DNA of 64,000 nucleotides from MED-G105 sp039814575 (GTDB lineage Bacteria > Pseudomonadota > Alphaproteobacteria > Caulobacterales > Parvularculaceae): NCBI GenBank assembly GCA_039814575.1, contig JBCCAY010000004.1, forward strand, positions 124,001-188,000. The letters run 5' to 3'. How positions within the stretch are numbered: the first letter of the stretch is position 1; each line of letters starts with the position of its first letter. This document shows, piece by piece, positions 35,283-45,274 of the stretch. A model generated the notes under the pieces. The model searched no databases. It was not told the DNA's origin and was given only the letters and a program-made list of their open reading frames with translations. Both the position numbers and the translations under genes were made by a program.

Positions 35283-38200
35283 ATCGCGTCGCTGGCGTTC
35301 GCTAATTGCTCAAGCGTTTCGAAGATAACCGAGCGCGGCGATATGCGTCGCCCGGTTCGGTCCTTGACAATCGCCGCCATGCGCGCAGCCAATAGTGACT
35401 GACCGCCAAGGTCAAAGAAATTGTCGGTCACTGACACCGTCTCTACGGGGAGCATTTCCCGCCAAATATCCGCGATCGCTTGCTCGATGTCGTTACGCGG
35501 TGCAATGTGCTCGCGCGGCGCGCCAGCCGCGGCGGCGAGTTCCGGCAAAGCGTTGCGGTTAATTTTGCCGTTATTCGTCATCGGTACGGCGTCAATCTCG
35601 ATGAACATTTGCGGCAGCATATAGGCGGGCAAACGTTGACGCAGAGCGCGTCGCAACGTGCTGGAAACAATCGCCGCCCCCGGCGCCCCCTTAATAAAGG
35701 CGACAAGCGCCGGTTCTCCAGCCGCATCGCGACGCACCGCTGCGACGACCTTCGTGATCTCCGGCAACTGATCGAGAGCGTTTTCAATCTCGCCGAGTTC
35801 AATACGATGTCCACGGACCTTTACCTGATCATCAAGACGCCCAAGGATTTCATAGTCACCGTCATGACGTCGCCGCGCCAAGTCACCGGTGCGGTAAAGA
35901 CGTCCCTCCAGACCGTTTGACGTGACGCTGTAGGGGTCGGAAACAAACCGCTCCGCCGTCAACGCGTCACGCCCGAGATATCCGAGCGCCACGCCGGCGC
36001 CGCCGATGAAGAGTTCCCCCGGTACGCCGTCCGGCGTTAACGCGCCGAACGCGTCGACGATATAAAACGTGGTATTCGCGATCGGCGTCCCAACGGTGAC
36101 ATCATCGACATCAGTAATTTCTCTGCAAGCAGACCATATCGTCGTTTCCGTTGGGCCGTACATATTCCAAAGCGCGCCCACTTTCGGCTTTAACGCCTTG
36201 GCCAAAGCCGGCGGCAACGGTTCACCGCCGCAGAGAGCCTTCAAGGCCGGCGCCCCTTCCCACCCGCCGTCAAGCAACAATCGCCATGTGGAGGGCGTTG
36301 CTTGCATCACGCTTGGACGCGCATCATCCATAAGGTCGGCGAGCGCGAACGGATCAGCGGCGTCTTCTTCATCAGCGAGAATAACAACGCCGCCCGCCGT
36401 CAGCGGCGATAATATTTCAAGGATCGAGATATCAAACGCTAACGTGGTGACGGCCAACAGCCGGTCTTCGGCTCCGAACCCCGGCGTCTCGGTCATGGAT
36501 GCGATGAAATTAAAGAGAGGCCCGTGCGCGTTTTCAACGCCTTTCGGATTGCCCGTGGAGCCTGACGTGTAGATAACATAAGCGCGTTCAGACGGATCAA
36601 AGGGACGATTATATCCATCATCTAAAGACGATTTTTTAATCGCTGTCTCAGCGCTGATGTCGTCAAGAAAGACGTTAAGCGTATCCGTCCCATCAAGCGC
36701 GACGCGCTTCGCCGTATCGCGTTCTGTAAGAATAGCGCGAGCGCCGGAATCTTCGACCATGTAGTGAAGACGATCGCGCGGATAGGCGGGGTCAAGGGGC
36801 AAATAAGCCGCGCCGATACGCCAAAGCGCAAGAACGCCCGCGATCATATCCGCTGAGCGCGTCGTCATTAGGCCGACAATATCGCCGGCCCCCAAGCCAA
36901 GGTCGCAGAGCGCCGCGGCAATCGACTGTGCACGGTCTAAAAGCGCGCCATAACTCGTCGTCTTTCCATCAGCGATAACCGCCTCAGAGTCGAGCCGGTC
37001 GGCGGCCGACGCCGTAATCCATTGATCCACTCGCAGCGGCGCGCCAAAGTCTCGCCGCGTGGCGCCGTCGCGTTCTTTTTGACGGTCAATGTCAGCCTCG
37101 CCCGCCATCGGCAGATCCCGCAAAATCTGTGTGGAATCCATAATCGCCGCTTGAAGAAACGTCTCGAAGCTTCGCGCGATTGATGCGGCTTGCTCCGCGG
37201 AAAATAACGACGCGGCGTAGATAAGATCACAGCGGGCCGTATCACCTTCTTCGGTGACCGAGAGCGCCAGCTCAGCGGTTGCAATCCGAGCGCTTAAGTG
37301 GATCGGCGATAATCGCGCCGCGCCAAGACGCGTCGGTCGTTCCGAAGCGTCCTGATAACTGAACATAACTTGCGCCAAAACTGGCCGACCAGGGTCGCGA
37401 TCGACCTCGAGACGTTCAAAGAGCGCTTCAACCGGCGTATCGCCATGGGGCAAGGCGGCAGCGAGTTGCATTCGCGCAGCCTCTATGACGGCGTCCACGG
37501 CATCATTGAACGATACCGGCGTACGCAGATAAAGCGTGTTAGCAAAGCACCCGATCGCCGCCTCACGACCGTCTCCGCCACGCAGCAGCACCGGCGCGCC
37601 GATTACAAAATCGTCATTGCCCGCCAATCTCGCAACGAACGACCGCCATATGGCGTAAAGCGCCATAAAAGGCGTGGCGCGGTGCTTAACTGCAAGCGCC
37701 TTGATTTCGTTCAACGTCTCGTTCGCTAGCTGGAACGTCGTCCAATCGCCGACAAAATCATACCCTTGCGGTCGTTTTTTATCCGTAGGGAGACCGATAG
37801 GTTTCGGCGTCGGCGTCAGGCTTTCAGCCCAATACTCAACCGCCGCCGCAAGATCCGCGGCGTTCGCTGTCTCGCCTGCGCGCTCATCCGCCGCTTGCGC
37901 GATGAAAGACGGCGCCGCAGCGAGGGGTGACGGTGCGCTGCTTGTCCTCGCCTCATAGCAAGCGACGAGGTCGGCCAAAAATACGTCAAAGGAGATCCCG
38001 TCCCAAATCACATGGTGGGGCATGAAAAACAAAATGTGATTGTCGTCGGCGATCCGCAGCAGATGCGCCCGATACGCCGGCCCCTGGCCAAGATCGATCT
38101 CCTCATGCGCTAGCGCATCGAGCCGTTTAACAATTTCCTCTGTGCCGGGATTTGAAGACATATCTTCAAACATGAGACGCCAAGCGCCGTCACGGTTGAG

Positions 38201-38656
38201 CGGGTCATCGATCGCTTTTTGCAACGGCGTACCCTTCTCGGCCCGCACCACAATTCGCATCGCGTCATGGCGCGTAACGACATCATCAAAAGCGTCAATA
38301 AGCGCTGAGACGTCTAGCGCTCCGTCAACGTGCCACGCTGCTGGGAGGTTGTAGAGGCCTGGCTTCTCTTCCAGAAGATCATGCGCCCAAATACGTTCTT
38401 GCAATGCTGATAGCGGCCCCCAATCATCGCGCCTCACAGGCGTAGACGTCATCGTTTCCGCCGTTGCAACCTCGGCGCGGCGCGCAATTGCAATCAGCGC
38501 AGCCTTATGCGTTTTGATGGCTGCAGCGAGTTCATCAGTCATGGCGCCTCGCGGCATTTGAACTTTTATGCGGTCGTCTTCAAAGCGTATACGAGCGCCC
38601 GCCGCCTGCAAACGGGCGAACACAGTCTCAGCCGACTCGATTCGCATATCATCCAT
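35279..38656 (-). CDS. NRPS module: TubC docking - C - A (glycine predicted) - PCP
   Basis: An 1125-residue non-ribosomal peptide synthetase. Residues about 4-55 look like a TubC-type N-terminal docking domain (ARIRFEDDRIKVQMPRGAMTDEL ... THKAALIAI). The condensation domain (about 78-510) has an intact HHVIWDG (214-220). The adenylation domain (about 535-1035) has YTSGSTGNPKG. My reading of the ten specificity residues is D742, I743, L746, Q785, L808, G810, M832, I840, W841, K1031, one position from the glycine code DILQLGLIWK as I remember it. The PCP carries Ser1087 in LGGQSL. The protein ends there, with no TE, R or terminal C domain. The start is ATG 38656; a GTG one codon earlier shares a base with the upstream stop. 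Confidence 0.95.
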   Translation of the reverse strand: MDDMRIESAETVFARLQAAGARIRFEDDRIKVQMPRGAMTDELAAAIKTHKAALIAIARRAEVATAETMTSTPVRRDDWGPLSALQERIWAHDLLEEKPGLYNLPAAWHVDGALDVSALIDAFDDVVTRHDAMRIVVRAEKGTPLQKAIDDPLNRDGAWRLMFEDMSSNPGTEEIVKRLDALAHEEIDLGQGPAYRAHLLRIADDNHILFFMPHHVIWDGISFDVFLADLVACYEARTSSAPSPLAAAPSFIAQAADERAGETANAADLAAAVEYWAESLTPTPKPIGLPTDKKRPQGYDFVGDWTTFQLANETLNEIKALAVKHRATPFMALYAIWRSFVARLAGNDDFVIGAPVLLRGGDGREAAIGCFANTLYLRTPVSFNDAVDAVIEAARMQLAAALPHGDTPVEALFERLEVDRDPGRPVLAQVMFSYQDASERPTRLGAARLSPIHLSARIATAELALSVTEEGDTARCDLIYAASLFSAEQAASIARSFETFLQAAIMDSTQILRDLPMAGEADIDRQKERDGATRRDFGAPLRVDQWITASAADRLDSEAVIADGKTTSYGALLDRAQSIAAALCDLGLGAGDIVGLMTTRSADMIAGVLALWRIGAAYLPLDPAYPRDRLHYMVEDSGARAILTERDTAKRVALDGTDTLNVFLDDISAETAIKKSSLDDGYNRPFDPSERAYVIYTSGSTGNPKGVENAHGPLFNFIASMTETPGFGAEDRLLAVTTLAFDISILEILSPLTAGGVVILADEEDAADPFALADLMDDARPSVMQATPSTWRLLLDGGWEGAPALKALCGGEPLPPALAKALKPKVGALWNMYGPTETTIWSACREITDVDDVTVGTPIANTTFYIVDAFGALTPDGVPGELFIGGAGVALGYLGRDALTAERFVSDPYSVTSNGLEGRLYRTGDLARRRHDGDYEILGRLDDQVKVRGHRIELGEIENALDQLPEITKVVAAVRRDAAGEPALVAFIKGAPGAAIVSSTLRRALRQRLPAYMLPQMFIEIDAVPMTNNGKINRNALPELAAAAGAPREHIAPRNDIEQAIADIWREMLPVETVSVTDNFFDLGGQSLLAARMAAIVKDRTGRRISPRSVIFETLEQLANASDAI

Positions 38657-38658
38657 CA

Positions 38659-41600
38659 CTAGAACTCATACTCATCGAAAACGGAGCTCGCATCCTTTGC
38701 AGCATCCGCGTTCGTCTCGGACAACGCGGCGATACGTTCAGCGAGCGAACGCACATGGTCCGCATCAAACACGTCGCGCAGTTGCAAAGCCGGCGCATAG
38801 TCTTTGCGCAAACGGGTAAGCGCCCGAACGGCATGTAGCGACCGCCCACCAAGATCAAAGAAGTTGTCAAACGCCCCGACCCGCCGAGCGCCGGTCAAGG
38901 CTTGGAATATCGCCGCGATAGCCGTTTCAATCGGTCCGTTCGGCGCTTCAAAGGGCGTCTCATCCCCCTTAAACGCCGTCTCGGGCCCTAATTCGACGGA
39001 CGGTCGCGTCACCTCTGCAACAGCCTTTAAATCATCGCCGATCGCACGGCTGTCCCCAGCACACCCCTCGTCAAGAACTTGGCGATAGGCCGCCGTCCAT
39101 TCCCTGATCGTCTCTGCATCGTAAAGGTCCGTCGCAAAATCCCAATCGATGGAGAGTGCCGCAAGATCCTCACGCACATTCAAAAACAGCTCGTACTGGG
39201 TCGCGCGCCGAGGGTTTTCTTTGGCGCGCACCGTCGCCTCGCCCATGCGCCGGCCTCCAAAGAACCGCGAATAGTTGAACACCGCCTGTACGATGGGCGG
39301 ACGGCTGCGTTCACGCGGCGCCTGCAGCGCGCGGGCCAAATCGCCAAGCGCTACAGGCAAATGGTCATGGGCGTCCAACATCGCTTCTTGCACACTGACC
39401 GCTAAACTCGCCAATGTCTGTGTAGGATCGACCGTCACTCTTAACGGCGCCATGGAAACACAACATCCAACCGCGTTGACGCCCGCAGCCGCTTGTCCCG
39501 CCTGCGGCGCTCCGACGATGACGGTATTGTCGCCCGATAGTTTAGAAAGTAGCGCAATGTAAGCCGCCGTCGCCACACTCGCCGTACTAACGCCGTTCGC
39601 CGCCGCATAGGCGCGAAGCCGCTTTAATGATGCTTCATCAAAAGACGTTTGCACTGTAGCGCCGCCATATCGACGAAGGTCCGTATGGGGGCGATCTGTC
39701 GGTAAGCGGATCGGCGTTGGCGGCGTTTTGAAGACTGATCGCCAATAGGCTTCGTTCTCAGATGACCGACCCTCAGCTTGAGTTGCGTGCACAAAAGCGC
39801 GGTAAGGCGCGATGCTGGGTCGGTCGGCGACGTCACCGTTCTCGCTTTCTGAAGCCAGCTCCTCTTCATAACGCGCGATTATGTCACTCACAAACAGGTC
39901 GGCGGAGTAACCGTCGAAAACCAAATGGCTCGCATAAACAACGAGCAAGCGCCGATCCGGCTCAAGATTAATAAGATGCAAGCGCACCAACGGCCCCGTA
40001 GCGAGATCGAAAGCGCGCCCCGCTTCACCCACGAAGAACGCCTCTAGCGCCTTCGTTTGCGCCTCTCCCGTCTCCCCTTGGAGGTCAATGTGATTGACGC
40101 CAATCGTAATCGAGGGCTCAATCGTTTGGTGCTCACCATCTCGATCAAAAACCGTTTTAAACGCTTCAATCGCATTCGCAGAGTCAGCCATGGCGGCGGT
40201 AAGGCGCGCGTCGTCGATGGGGCCAACAATCTCCATCGTGTCGGATTCAACAAAGGCGCACGCGGCCTTATCGCTCATTTGCGAGGCGATCCACATCTCG
40301 CGTTGGGTTGTCGTCAACGGGAATGAGCGTTTTTGAAGAGCAGGTTTCGCACTGGCCGGCGTTGGCAGCAAACCATCCGCCTGCATGGAAAGCACCGCTT
40401 CTTTAGCCGCGGCGATGACAGCGTCGACGTCTTCATCAGTATGCGCTGCCGTCATATATGACGGGAAGCCTTCCAGGATGTGCACGCCCTTTTCACGCAA
40501 GTGATAGAAAAAGAGCGTTCCAAGATCTCCTTCGCCGGCGGTGCGGAAGAACATTTGCGATGCAAAGTGGGCAACTTCAAATTTAACGCCGCGCTCTTGG
40601 AAGAAAGCGTTCAAGCTCTCAGCAAGGCGCGTCGTTTTGGCGTTGACGCCGGCCTGCAAGGCTGGGCCTGACGCCTTCATGTACGATAAAGCCGCATGCG
40701 CCGCCGCGATCGCCAGAGGATGGCGCACGAAGGTTCCGGCGAAAAACGTCACGCCCGCCGTCGGTTGCGAGGCGTCGCCGAAGCGCCATTGTCCGCCGTC
40801 AAACGTATCCATAAATTCAGCGTCGCCAGCAATAGCGCCAATCGGCATGCCGCCGCCGATAACTTTGCCGTAGGTCGCCAAATCGGCGCGGACGTCAAAA
40901 TACGCCTGAGCGCCGCCGGGGCCAGTGCGGAACCCGGTTATGACCTCATCAAACAACAGAACAACGCCGCGCTCTTTCGTCAGTTGACGAAGTTTCTGCA
41001 AGAACGCCTTCGGTTGAAACTCCGGTCGACGGCTTTGGATCGGTTCGACCATGACAATCGCGATGTCGTCGACATTGTCTTCAATAGCTTTCAGCGCCGA
41101 GGCTTCGCCATATTCCAAGACCATGACGTTTTCGACCGATGCAGTCGGCACGCCCGGCGCCATGGGGCGCGTTTTGCGCCCCTTCGCGGTTGGCGCGCGG
41201 CTATAGAGCACCTCGTCGAAATTACCGTGATAACTGCCGGCGAACGCGACGATCTTGTCCCGGCCGGTCACCGTCCGAGCGACGCGAATCGCGGCTTGCA
41301 CGGCTTCAGAGCCTGTGTTCACCCACGACACCCGCGCCATGCCCGTCAGCTCGCAAAAAAGCCGCGCCGCCTCTCCCGCAAGCGGCGTTTGCGGCCCGAC
41401 TTCAAACCCCTCATCAAGTTGGCGTTTCAGAGCGTCAACAATGAACGGCGCGCGATGGCCGAAAAAGTTCGGACCAAAACCATTTAAGAGATCGACATAT
41501 TGATTGCCGTCAATGTCCCACAAATGCGCGCCGAGGGATTTTTCGACAACAAGCGGATAAACCATCTCTTTCCACAGAGGATTAAACCCAGCCGCCGTGC

Positions 41601-42369
41601 GTGGATCGGCGAAAAACGCCCTATGGTCGTCGGTCTGCACCTTCGATTTAGCCGTCTTATTGTTGTAGCGGTTGATAAGGTCGTCGATATGCTCCTGTTG
41701 CAGGGGCGTTAGTGCAGCATCCGCGGCGACGACCGACGGACCGAAACCGGTGAGCGGCGTCGCCGACGCCTCACCGTCGACAAGTGCGTCACCATCCGGT
41801 TTATTCGATTGAGCGCCCGCAATCTCGGTGAGCGAAGGCGTCGACGGCGCTGATTGTTCCTCTTTATGCAGCTTTTCCATCGCTAACGCCGTGGAAGTCG
41901 ATAGAGGCCGTCCCGTCAGCAAAGCGACCTGTTGCTGCATCAACTCTAACTGCTGTGCAAAAACGGCGGCCATGCCCTCCATTGCCGCGGGGCGCGCACC
42001 GTTGGTGTTGAGCGTCGGCGCCGACGATGCGGCGACGAGCGGCGCACTCGGCGCTGCGCCAGGCATACTTTCTTGACTAATCCCATCATCGGCCTTTTCC
42101 GGCGGCGCAGCGGGCACGGCATCAGGCGACGCGGCCGCGTCTAAGCTAGCCGCGAGCGCAGAAACCGTCGTCGTCTTTTCGATCAGCTGACGGAAGGTCG
42201 TCTTAACGCCGAACTCTTTTTGCACGGCCGCCGCAAACTGGGTGAGGAACAATGAATCAAACCCGAGCGCCAAAAACCCAGCATCAGGCGCGATATCAGC
42301 CGGCGCGTAGCCCGATAGATCGGCGGCCAACTCAGTTATTTCATTAATGTAACGGTCTTTACGGTCCAT
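38659..42369 (-). CDS. Hybrid PKS-NRPS protein: ACP - aminotransferase - C - PCP
   Basis: A 1236-residue protein. The N-terminal ACP has Ser39 (LGFDSLFL). A linker contains the QQLELMQQQVALL helix seen before aminotransferase domains. The class III, GSA-type aminotransferase (about 220-665) has NTGSEAVQAAIR, FDEVITGFRTG (Asp474) and PLP Lys502 in YGKVIGGG. These domains turn a beta-keto thioester into a beta-amino thioester, as in iturin/mycosubtilin synthases. The C domain (about 683-1110) has SHLVFDG (814-820), with Ser for the first His and the catalytic His815 kept. The PCP has Ser1177 in LGGRSL. There is no adenylation domain for this PCP. The C-terminus is a short acidic tail (SSVFDEYEF) that could dock to the next protein. 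Confidence 0.94.
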   Translation of the reverse strand: MDRKDRYINEITELAADLSGYAPADIAPDAGFLALGFDSLFLTQFAAAVQKEFGVKTTFRQLIEKTTTVSALAASLDAAASPDAVPAAPPEKADDGISQESMPGAAPSAPLVAASSAPTLNTNGARPAAMEGMAAVFAQQLELMQQQVALLTGRPLSTSTALAMEKLHKEEQSAPSTPSLTEIAGAQSNKPDGDALVDGEASATPLTGFGPSVVAADAALTPLQQEHIDDLINRYNNKTAKSKVQTDDHRAFFADPRTAAGFNPLWKEMVYPLVVEKSLGAHLWDIDGNQYVDLLNGFGPNFFGHRAPFIVDALKRQLDEGFEVGPQTPLAGEAARLFCELTGMARVSWVNTGSEAVQAAIRVARTVTGRDKIVAFAGSYHGNFDEVLYSRAPTAKGRKTRPMAPGVPTASVENVMVLEYGEASALKAIEDNVDDIAIVMVEPIQSRRPEFQPKAFLQKLRQLTKERGVVLLFDEVITGFRTGPGGAQAYFDVRADLATYGKVIGGGMPIGAIAGDAEFMDTFDGGQWRFGDASQPTAGVTFFAGTFVRHPLAIAAAHAALSYMKASGPALQAGVNAKTTRLAESLNAFFQERGVKFEVAHFASQMFFRTAGEGDLGTLFFYHLREKGVHILEGFPSYMTAAHTDEDVDAVIAAAKEAVLSMQADGLLPTPASAKPALQKRSFPLTTTQREMWIASQMSDKAACAFVESDTMEIVGPIDDARLTAAMADSANAIEAFKTVFDRDGEHQTIEPSITIGVNHIDLQGETGEAQTKALEAFFVGEAGRAFDLATGPLVRLHLINLEPDRRLLVVYASHLVFDGYSADLFVSDIIARYEEELASESENGDVADRPSIAPYRAFVHATQAEGRSSENEAYWRSVFKTPPTPIRLPTDRPHTDLRRYGGATVQTSFDEASLKRLRAYAAANGVSTASVATAAYIALLSKLSGDNTVIVGAPQAGQAAAGVNAVGCCVSMAPLRVTVDPTQTLASLAVSVQEAMLDAHDHLPVALGDLARALQAPRERSRPPIVQAVFNYSRFFGGRRMGEATVRAKENPRRATQYELFLNVREDLAALSIDWDFATDLYDAETIREWTAAYRQVLDEGCAGDSRAIGDDLKAVAEVTRPSVELGPETAFKGDETPFEAPNGPIETAIAAIFQALTGARRVGAFDNFFDLGGRSLHAVRALTRLRKDYAPALQLRDVFDADHVRSLAERIAALSETNADAAKDASSVFDEYEF

Positions 42370-42388
42370 ACTTCGCCCCTTCGGCGCC

Positions 42389-45274
42389 CTATCGTCCCAT
42401 TGCTTTTAATTGCGCGGCGATCACATCTAATTGCCGGCGCACGATGGTCTCCACATTGCTCTCGCCCGTCGACGGCGAAACCGGGCCCGGCGCGTTTTCC
42501 CCTTGGGCGGGCGACGCCATAGCTTGGTCAGCTACGCCTCGCGCAGCCGGTTCTTTCGGATCAATCCAATGACGCTGACGCTCGAACGGATAGGTCGGCA
42601 GCGCTGTTTTCTTCGCTGTTCCCGTATCAAAGATCGACCAATCAAGATCAGCACCTTCCGTCCACAGATCGCCTGCGGCTTGTAACAGCCCCGTCCAGGC
42701 GTCGCCCTCAGCCCCAGCGTTCCCGCAAGAGACAATTGACGGCGCGTCGCCGCCAAGGGTTTGACGGATCATGCCCGACAACGCCGCGCCAGGGCCGAGA
42801 TCAACAAAAATCCGGTCTTCTTTGGACGCAGACGTCGCGGCATCGGCGAATAGAACCGGTTTACGGATCTGGTTCGACCAATAGGCCGGCTCGGCGAAGA
42901 CAGACCCATCTTCTAATCGACCGCTCGCCGTGGAGATGATGTTTCGTTCAGCAGGGGCTAAATCAGCGCCGACCAAATAATCGGCGAACGCCGTCGCCGC
43001 GTCGTCCATCATCGGCGAATGGAACGCATGGGATGTTTTTAAGGCCGTCGCGCTAACGCCATCAGCATCGAGCGTCGCGGCGAACGCATCAATATCTTCC
43101 GTCAGACCACTGATGACCGTCACATTGGGGCTATTCACAGCCGCGATTGCGAGCATCGGCGGTAGGCGTCGACCAATTTCCTCCGCTGGATGACGTAATG
43201 CCAACATCGTTCCAGGCGCCATCGCCTGCATCAACCGTCCACGCGCTGCAACAAAGCGCGCGCCGTCTTCAAGGGAGAAAACACCAGACGCAGCGGCTGC
43301 GGCGAACTCGCCGATACTATGCCCAATCAAGGCGTCGGCCTTCAGCCCCCAATGCTCCAAAAGCCGAATGAGCCCCGAGTGATAAGCGTAGAGCGCTGGC
43401 TGAGCGCGTGCAGTTTGCGCCAACGCCGCACCGGCGGCGGTCTCGTCCAAGGCGCTCGTCTCCGGCGTCCATAAGAGCAAGTCGCGCAGATCTTCGCCGA
43501 ACTCAGGGTCGGCTCGCAACGTATCAGCGACCACATCAATCACTTCACGGAACACCGGTTCACCGTCATAAAGCGCCCGCGCCATGCCAGGGCGTTGGGC
43601 GCCCTGCCCTGGAATGACAAACACCAATTCCGGCGAGGATGATTTCGGCGAAATAGACCGTATGACGGCCTTAAACCCCTCTGCCGCCTGTTCCGATGTT
43701 CGCGCGACGACCGCTGCTCGATGGGTGAAAGCGGAACGCCCCATCTGCAATGTGTGAGCAGCATCCGTAAGCGCATCATCGGCAATGGAAGAAAAATGCG
43801 CGCTGAGGCGTTCAGCCTGTCGGAACAAACCGTCTTCCGTTTTAGCGGAAATGGGCAAGATGACTGGCGCGTGCGAACTGGAGCGGCCTGATGGCGTAAC
43901 CGACGAAGCGGATATCGGCGCTTCTTCGACGACAATATGGGCGTTCGTGCCGCCGACGCCGAATGACGAGACGCCGGCGCGCCGCGGAACGCCGGCGCTT
44001 GTCCACGGCGTAAGCGCGGTGTTTACATAAAACGGCGTTTCCGCGAAATTGATCTTCGGATTCGGATTAGAGAAATTTATCTGTGGCGGGAGCACTTTTT
44101 CATGCAACGCCAACGACGTTTTAATGAGACCGATCGCCCCGGACGCCACATCGAGATGGCCGAGATTGGCTTTCACCGAGCCTATTGCACAATAGTTTGT
44201 GTCCTCGGTGTCGCGTCGATATGCCTTTGTCAGACCACCAATCTCAATCGGATCGCCAAGCGGCGTCGCCGTGCCATGGGCCTCCACAAGACCGATCGAA
44301 CGCGCGGGAATATCAGCCATCTCAAGCGCCAGCGCGATAACTTCCGCCTGCCCCTCAACGCTCGGCGCGGTATAGCTGACCTTATCGCCGCCGTCATTAT
44401 TCGTCGCATAACCGCGAATAACAGCATAAATCGTGTCCCGATCGGCAATCGCGTCTTCAAGCCGCTTCAACACCAAGACAGCGGCGCCGTTGCTAAAGAC
44501 CGTGCCGGCCGCCTTCTCATCGAACGTCCGGCACCGTCCATCGGGCGACAACATGCTGCCTTCTTTATAGAAATAGCCTTTCTTCTGGGGCAGGACGATC
44601 GTGACGCCCCCAGCGAGCGCAGCATCGCAAGCGTAACTTTCAAGCGCCTGACAGGCGGTTGCGATCGCCACCAGCGACGTTGAACAGGCCGTCTGCAAGG
44701 TCATGGCCGGCCCGCGCAAGCCCAGTTTGAAAGCGACGCGCGTGGCGAGGTAATCCTTGTCGTTGCCAAGCTCCGTTTGCAGCGATCCCACTTGGATCGA
44801 CTCGACGAGATTGGCCCGAAATTGTTCATCAGAGCACAGATTCCAGAGGACGTAGGTGTCCATATAGCAGCCGGCGTAAACGCCCACTGCGCCTGGATAA
44901 CGCGCCGGATCAAGGCCCGCCGTCTCCAAAGCCTCCCAACACATTTCCAGAAACACCCGGTGCTGAGGGTCCATCAGTGCGGCTTCTTTCGGCAAATAAC
45001 CGAAAAAACGGGCGTCGAACTTATCGACGTCGTCAAGCATACCCTTGGCGCAGACATAGTCCGGCCCATCGGCGCCGTCGATCGGGATTTCTAACGCGTC
45101 CGGTGAAAAACGCGTCACAGAATCGCGGCCGGCTTTAATGTTCTCCCAAAATGTCGCGACATCCGGCGCGCCAGGAAACCGCCCGGCCATGCCGACTATC
45201 GCAACGCCCGGTCGCGCTTCTGCGCCGTCAACGCCGCCCTGGTTTTGATAAGGTCCATCATGCTGCTCACTCAT
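42389..45274 (-). CDS. Type I polyketide synthase: KS - AT (malonyl predicted)
   Basis: A 961-residue protein. The ketosynthase (about 22-450) has the full triad: Cys197 (TACSTSL), His333 (EAHGTATPLGDP) and His373 (KANLGHLDVASG). The acyltransferase (about 550-850) has GQGAQ, GHSIGE (Ser653) and HAFH at 749-752, which predicts malonyl-CoA. No KR, DH, ER or ACP follows; the C-terminal helix VETIVRRQLDVIAAQLKAMG probably docks to the next protein, whose N-terminus is the missing ACP. Without reduction, the product is a beta-keto thioester, the substrate the aminotransferase needs. It overlaps the FkbH-like gene by ATGA. Confidence 0.95.
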   Translation of the reverse strand: MSEQHDGPYQNQGGVDGAEARPGVAIVGMAGRFPGAPDVATFWENIKAGRDSVTRFSPDALEIPIDGADGPDYVCAKGMLDDVDKFDARFFGYLPKEAALMDPQHRVFLEMCWEALETAGLDPARYPGAVGVYAGCYMDTYVLWNLCSDEQFRANLVESIQVGSLQTELGNDKDYLATRVAFKLGLRGPAMTLQTACSTSLVAIATACQALESYACDAALAGGVTIVLPQKKGYFYKEGSMLSPDGRCRTFDEKAAGTVFSNGAAVLVLKRLEDAIADRDTIYAVIRGYATNNDGGDKVSYTAPSVEGQAEVIALALEMADIPARSIGLVEAHGTATPLGDPIEIGGLTKAYRRDTEDTNYCAIGSVKANLGHLDVASGAIGLIKTSLALHEKVLPPQINFSNPNPKINFAETPFYVNTALTPWTSAGVPRRAGVSSFGVGGTNAHIVVEEAPISASSVTPSGRSSSHAPVILPISAKTEDGLFRQAERLSAHFSSIADDALTDAAHTLQMGRSAFTHRAAVVARTSEQAAEGFKAVIRSISPKSSSPELVFVIPGQGAQRPGMARALYDGEPVFREVIDVVADTLRADPEFGEDLRDLLLWTPETSALDETAAGAALAQTARAQPALYAYHSGLIRLLEHWGLKADALIGHSIGEFAAAAASGVFSLEDGARFVAARGRLMQAMAPGTMLALRHPAEEIGRRLPPMLAIAAVNSPNVTVISGLTEDIDAFAATLDADGVSATALKTSHAFHSPMMDDAATAFADYLVGADLAPAERNIISTASGRLEDGSVFAEPAYWSNQIRKPVLFADAATSASKEDRIFVDLGPGAALSGMIRQTLGGDAPSIVSCGNAGAEGDAWTGLLQAAGDLWTEGADLDWSIFDTGTAKKTALPTYPFERQRHWIDPKEPAARGVADQAMASPAQGENAPGPVSPSTGESNVETIVRRQLDVIAAQLKAMGR

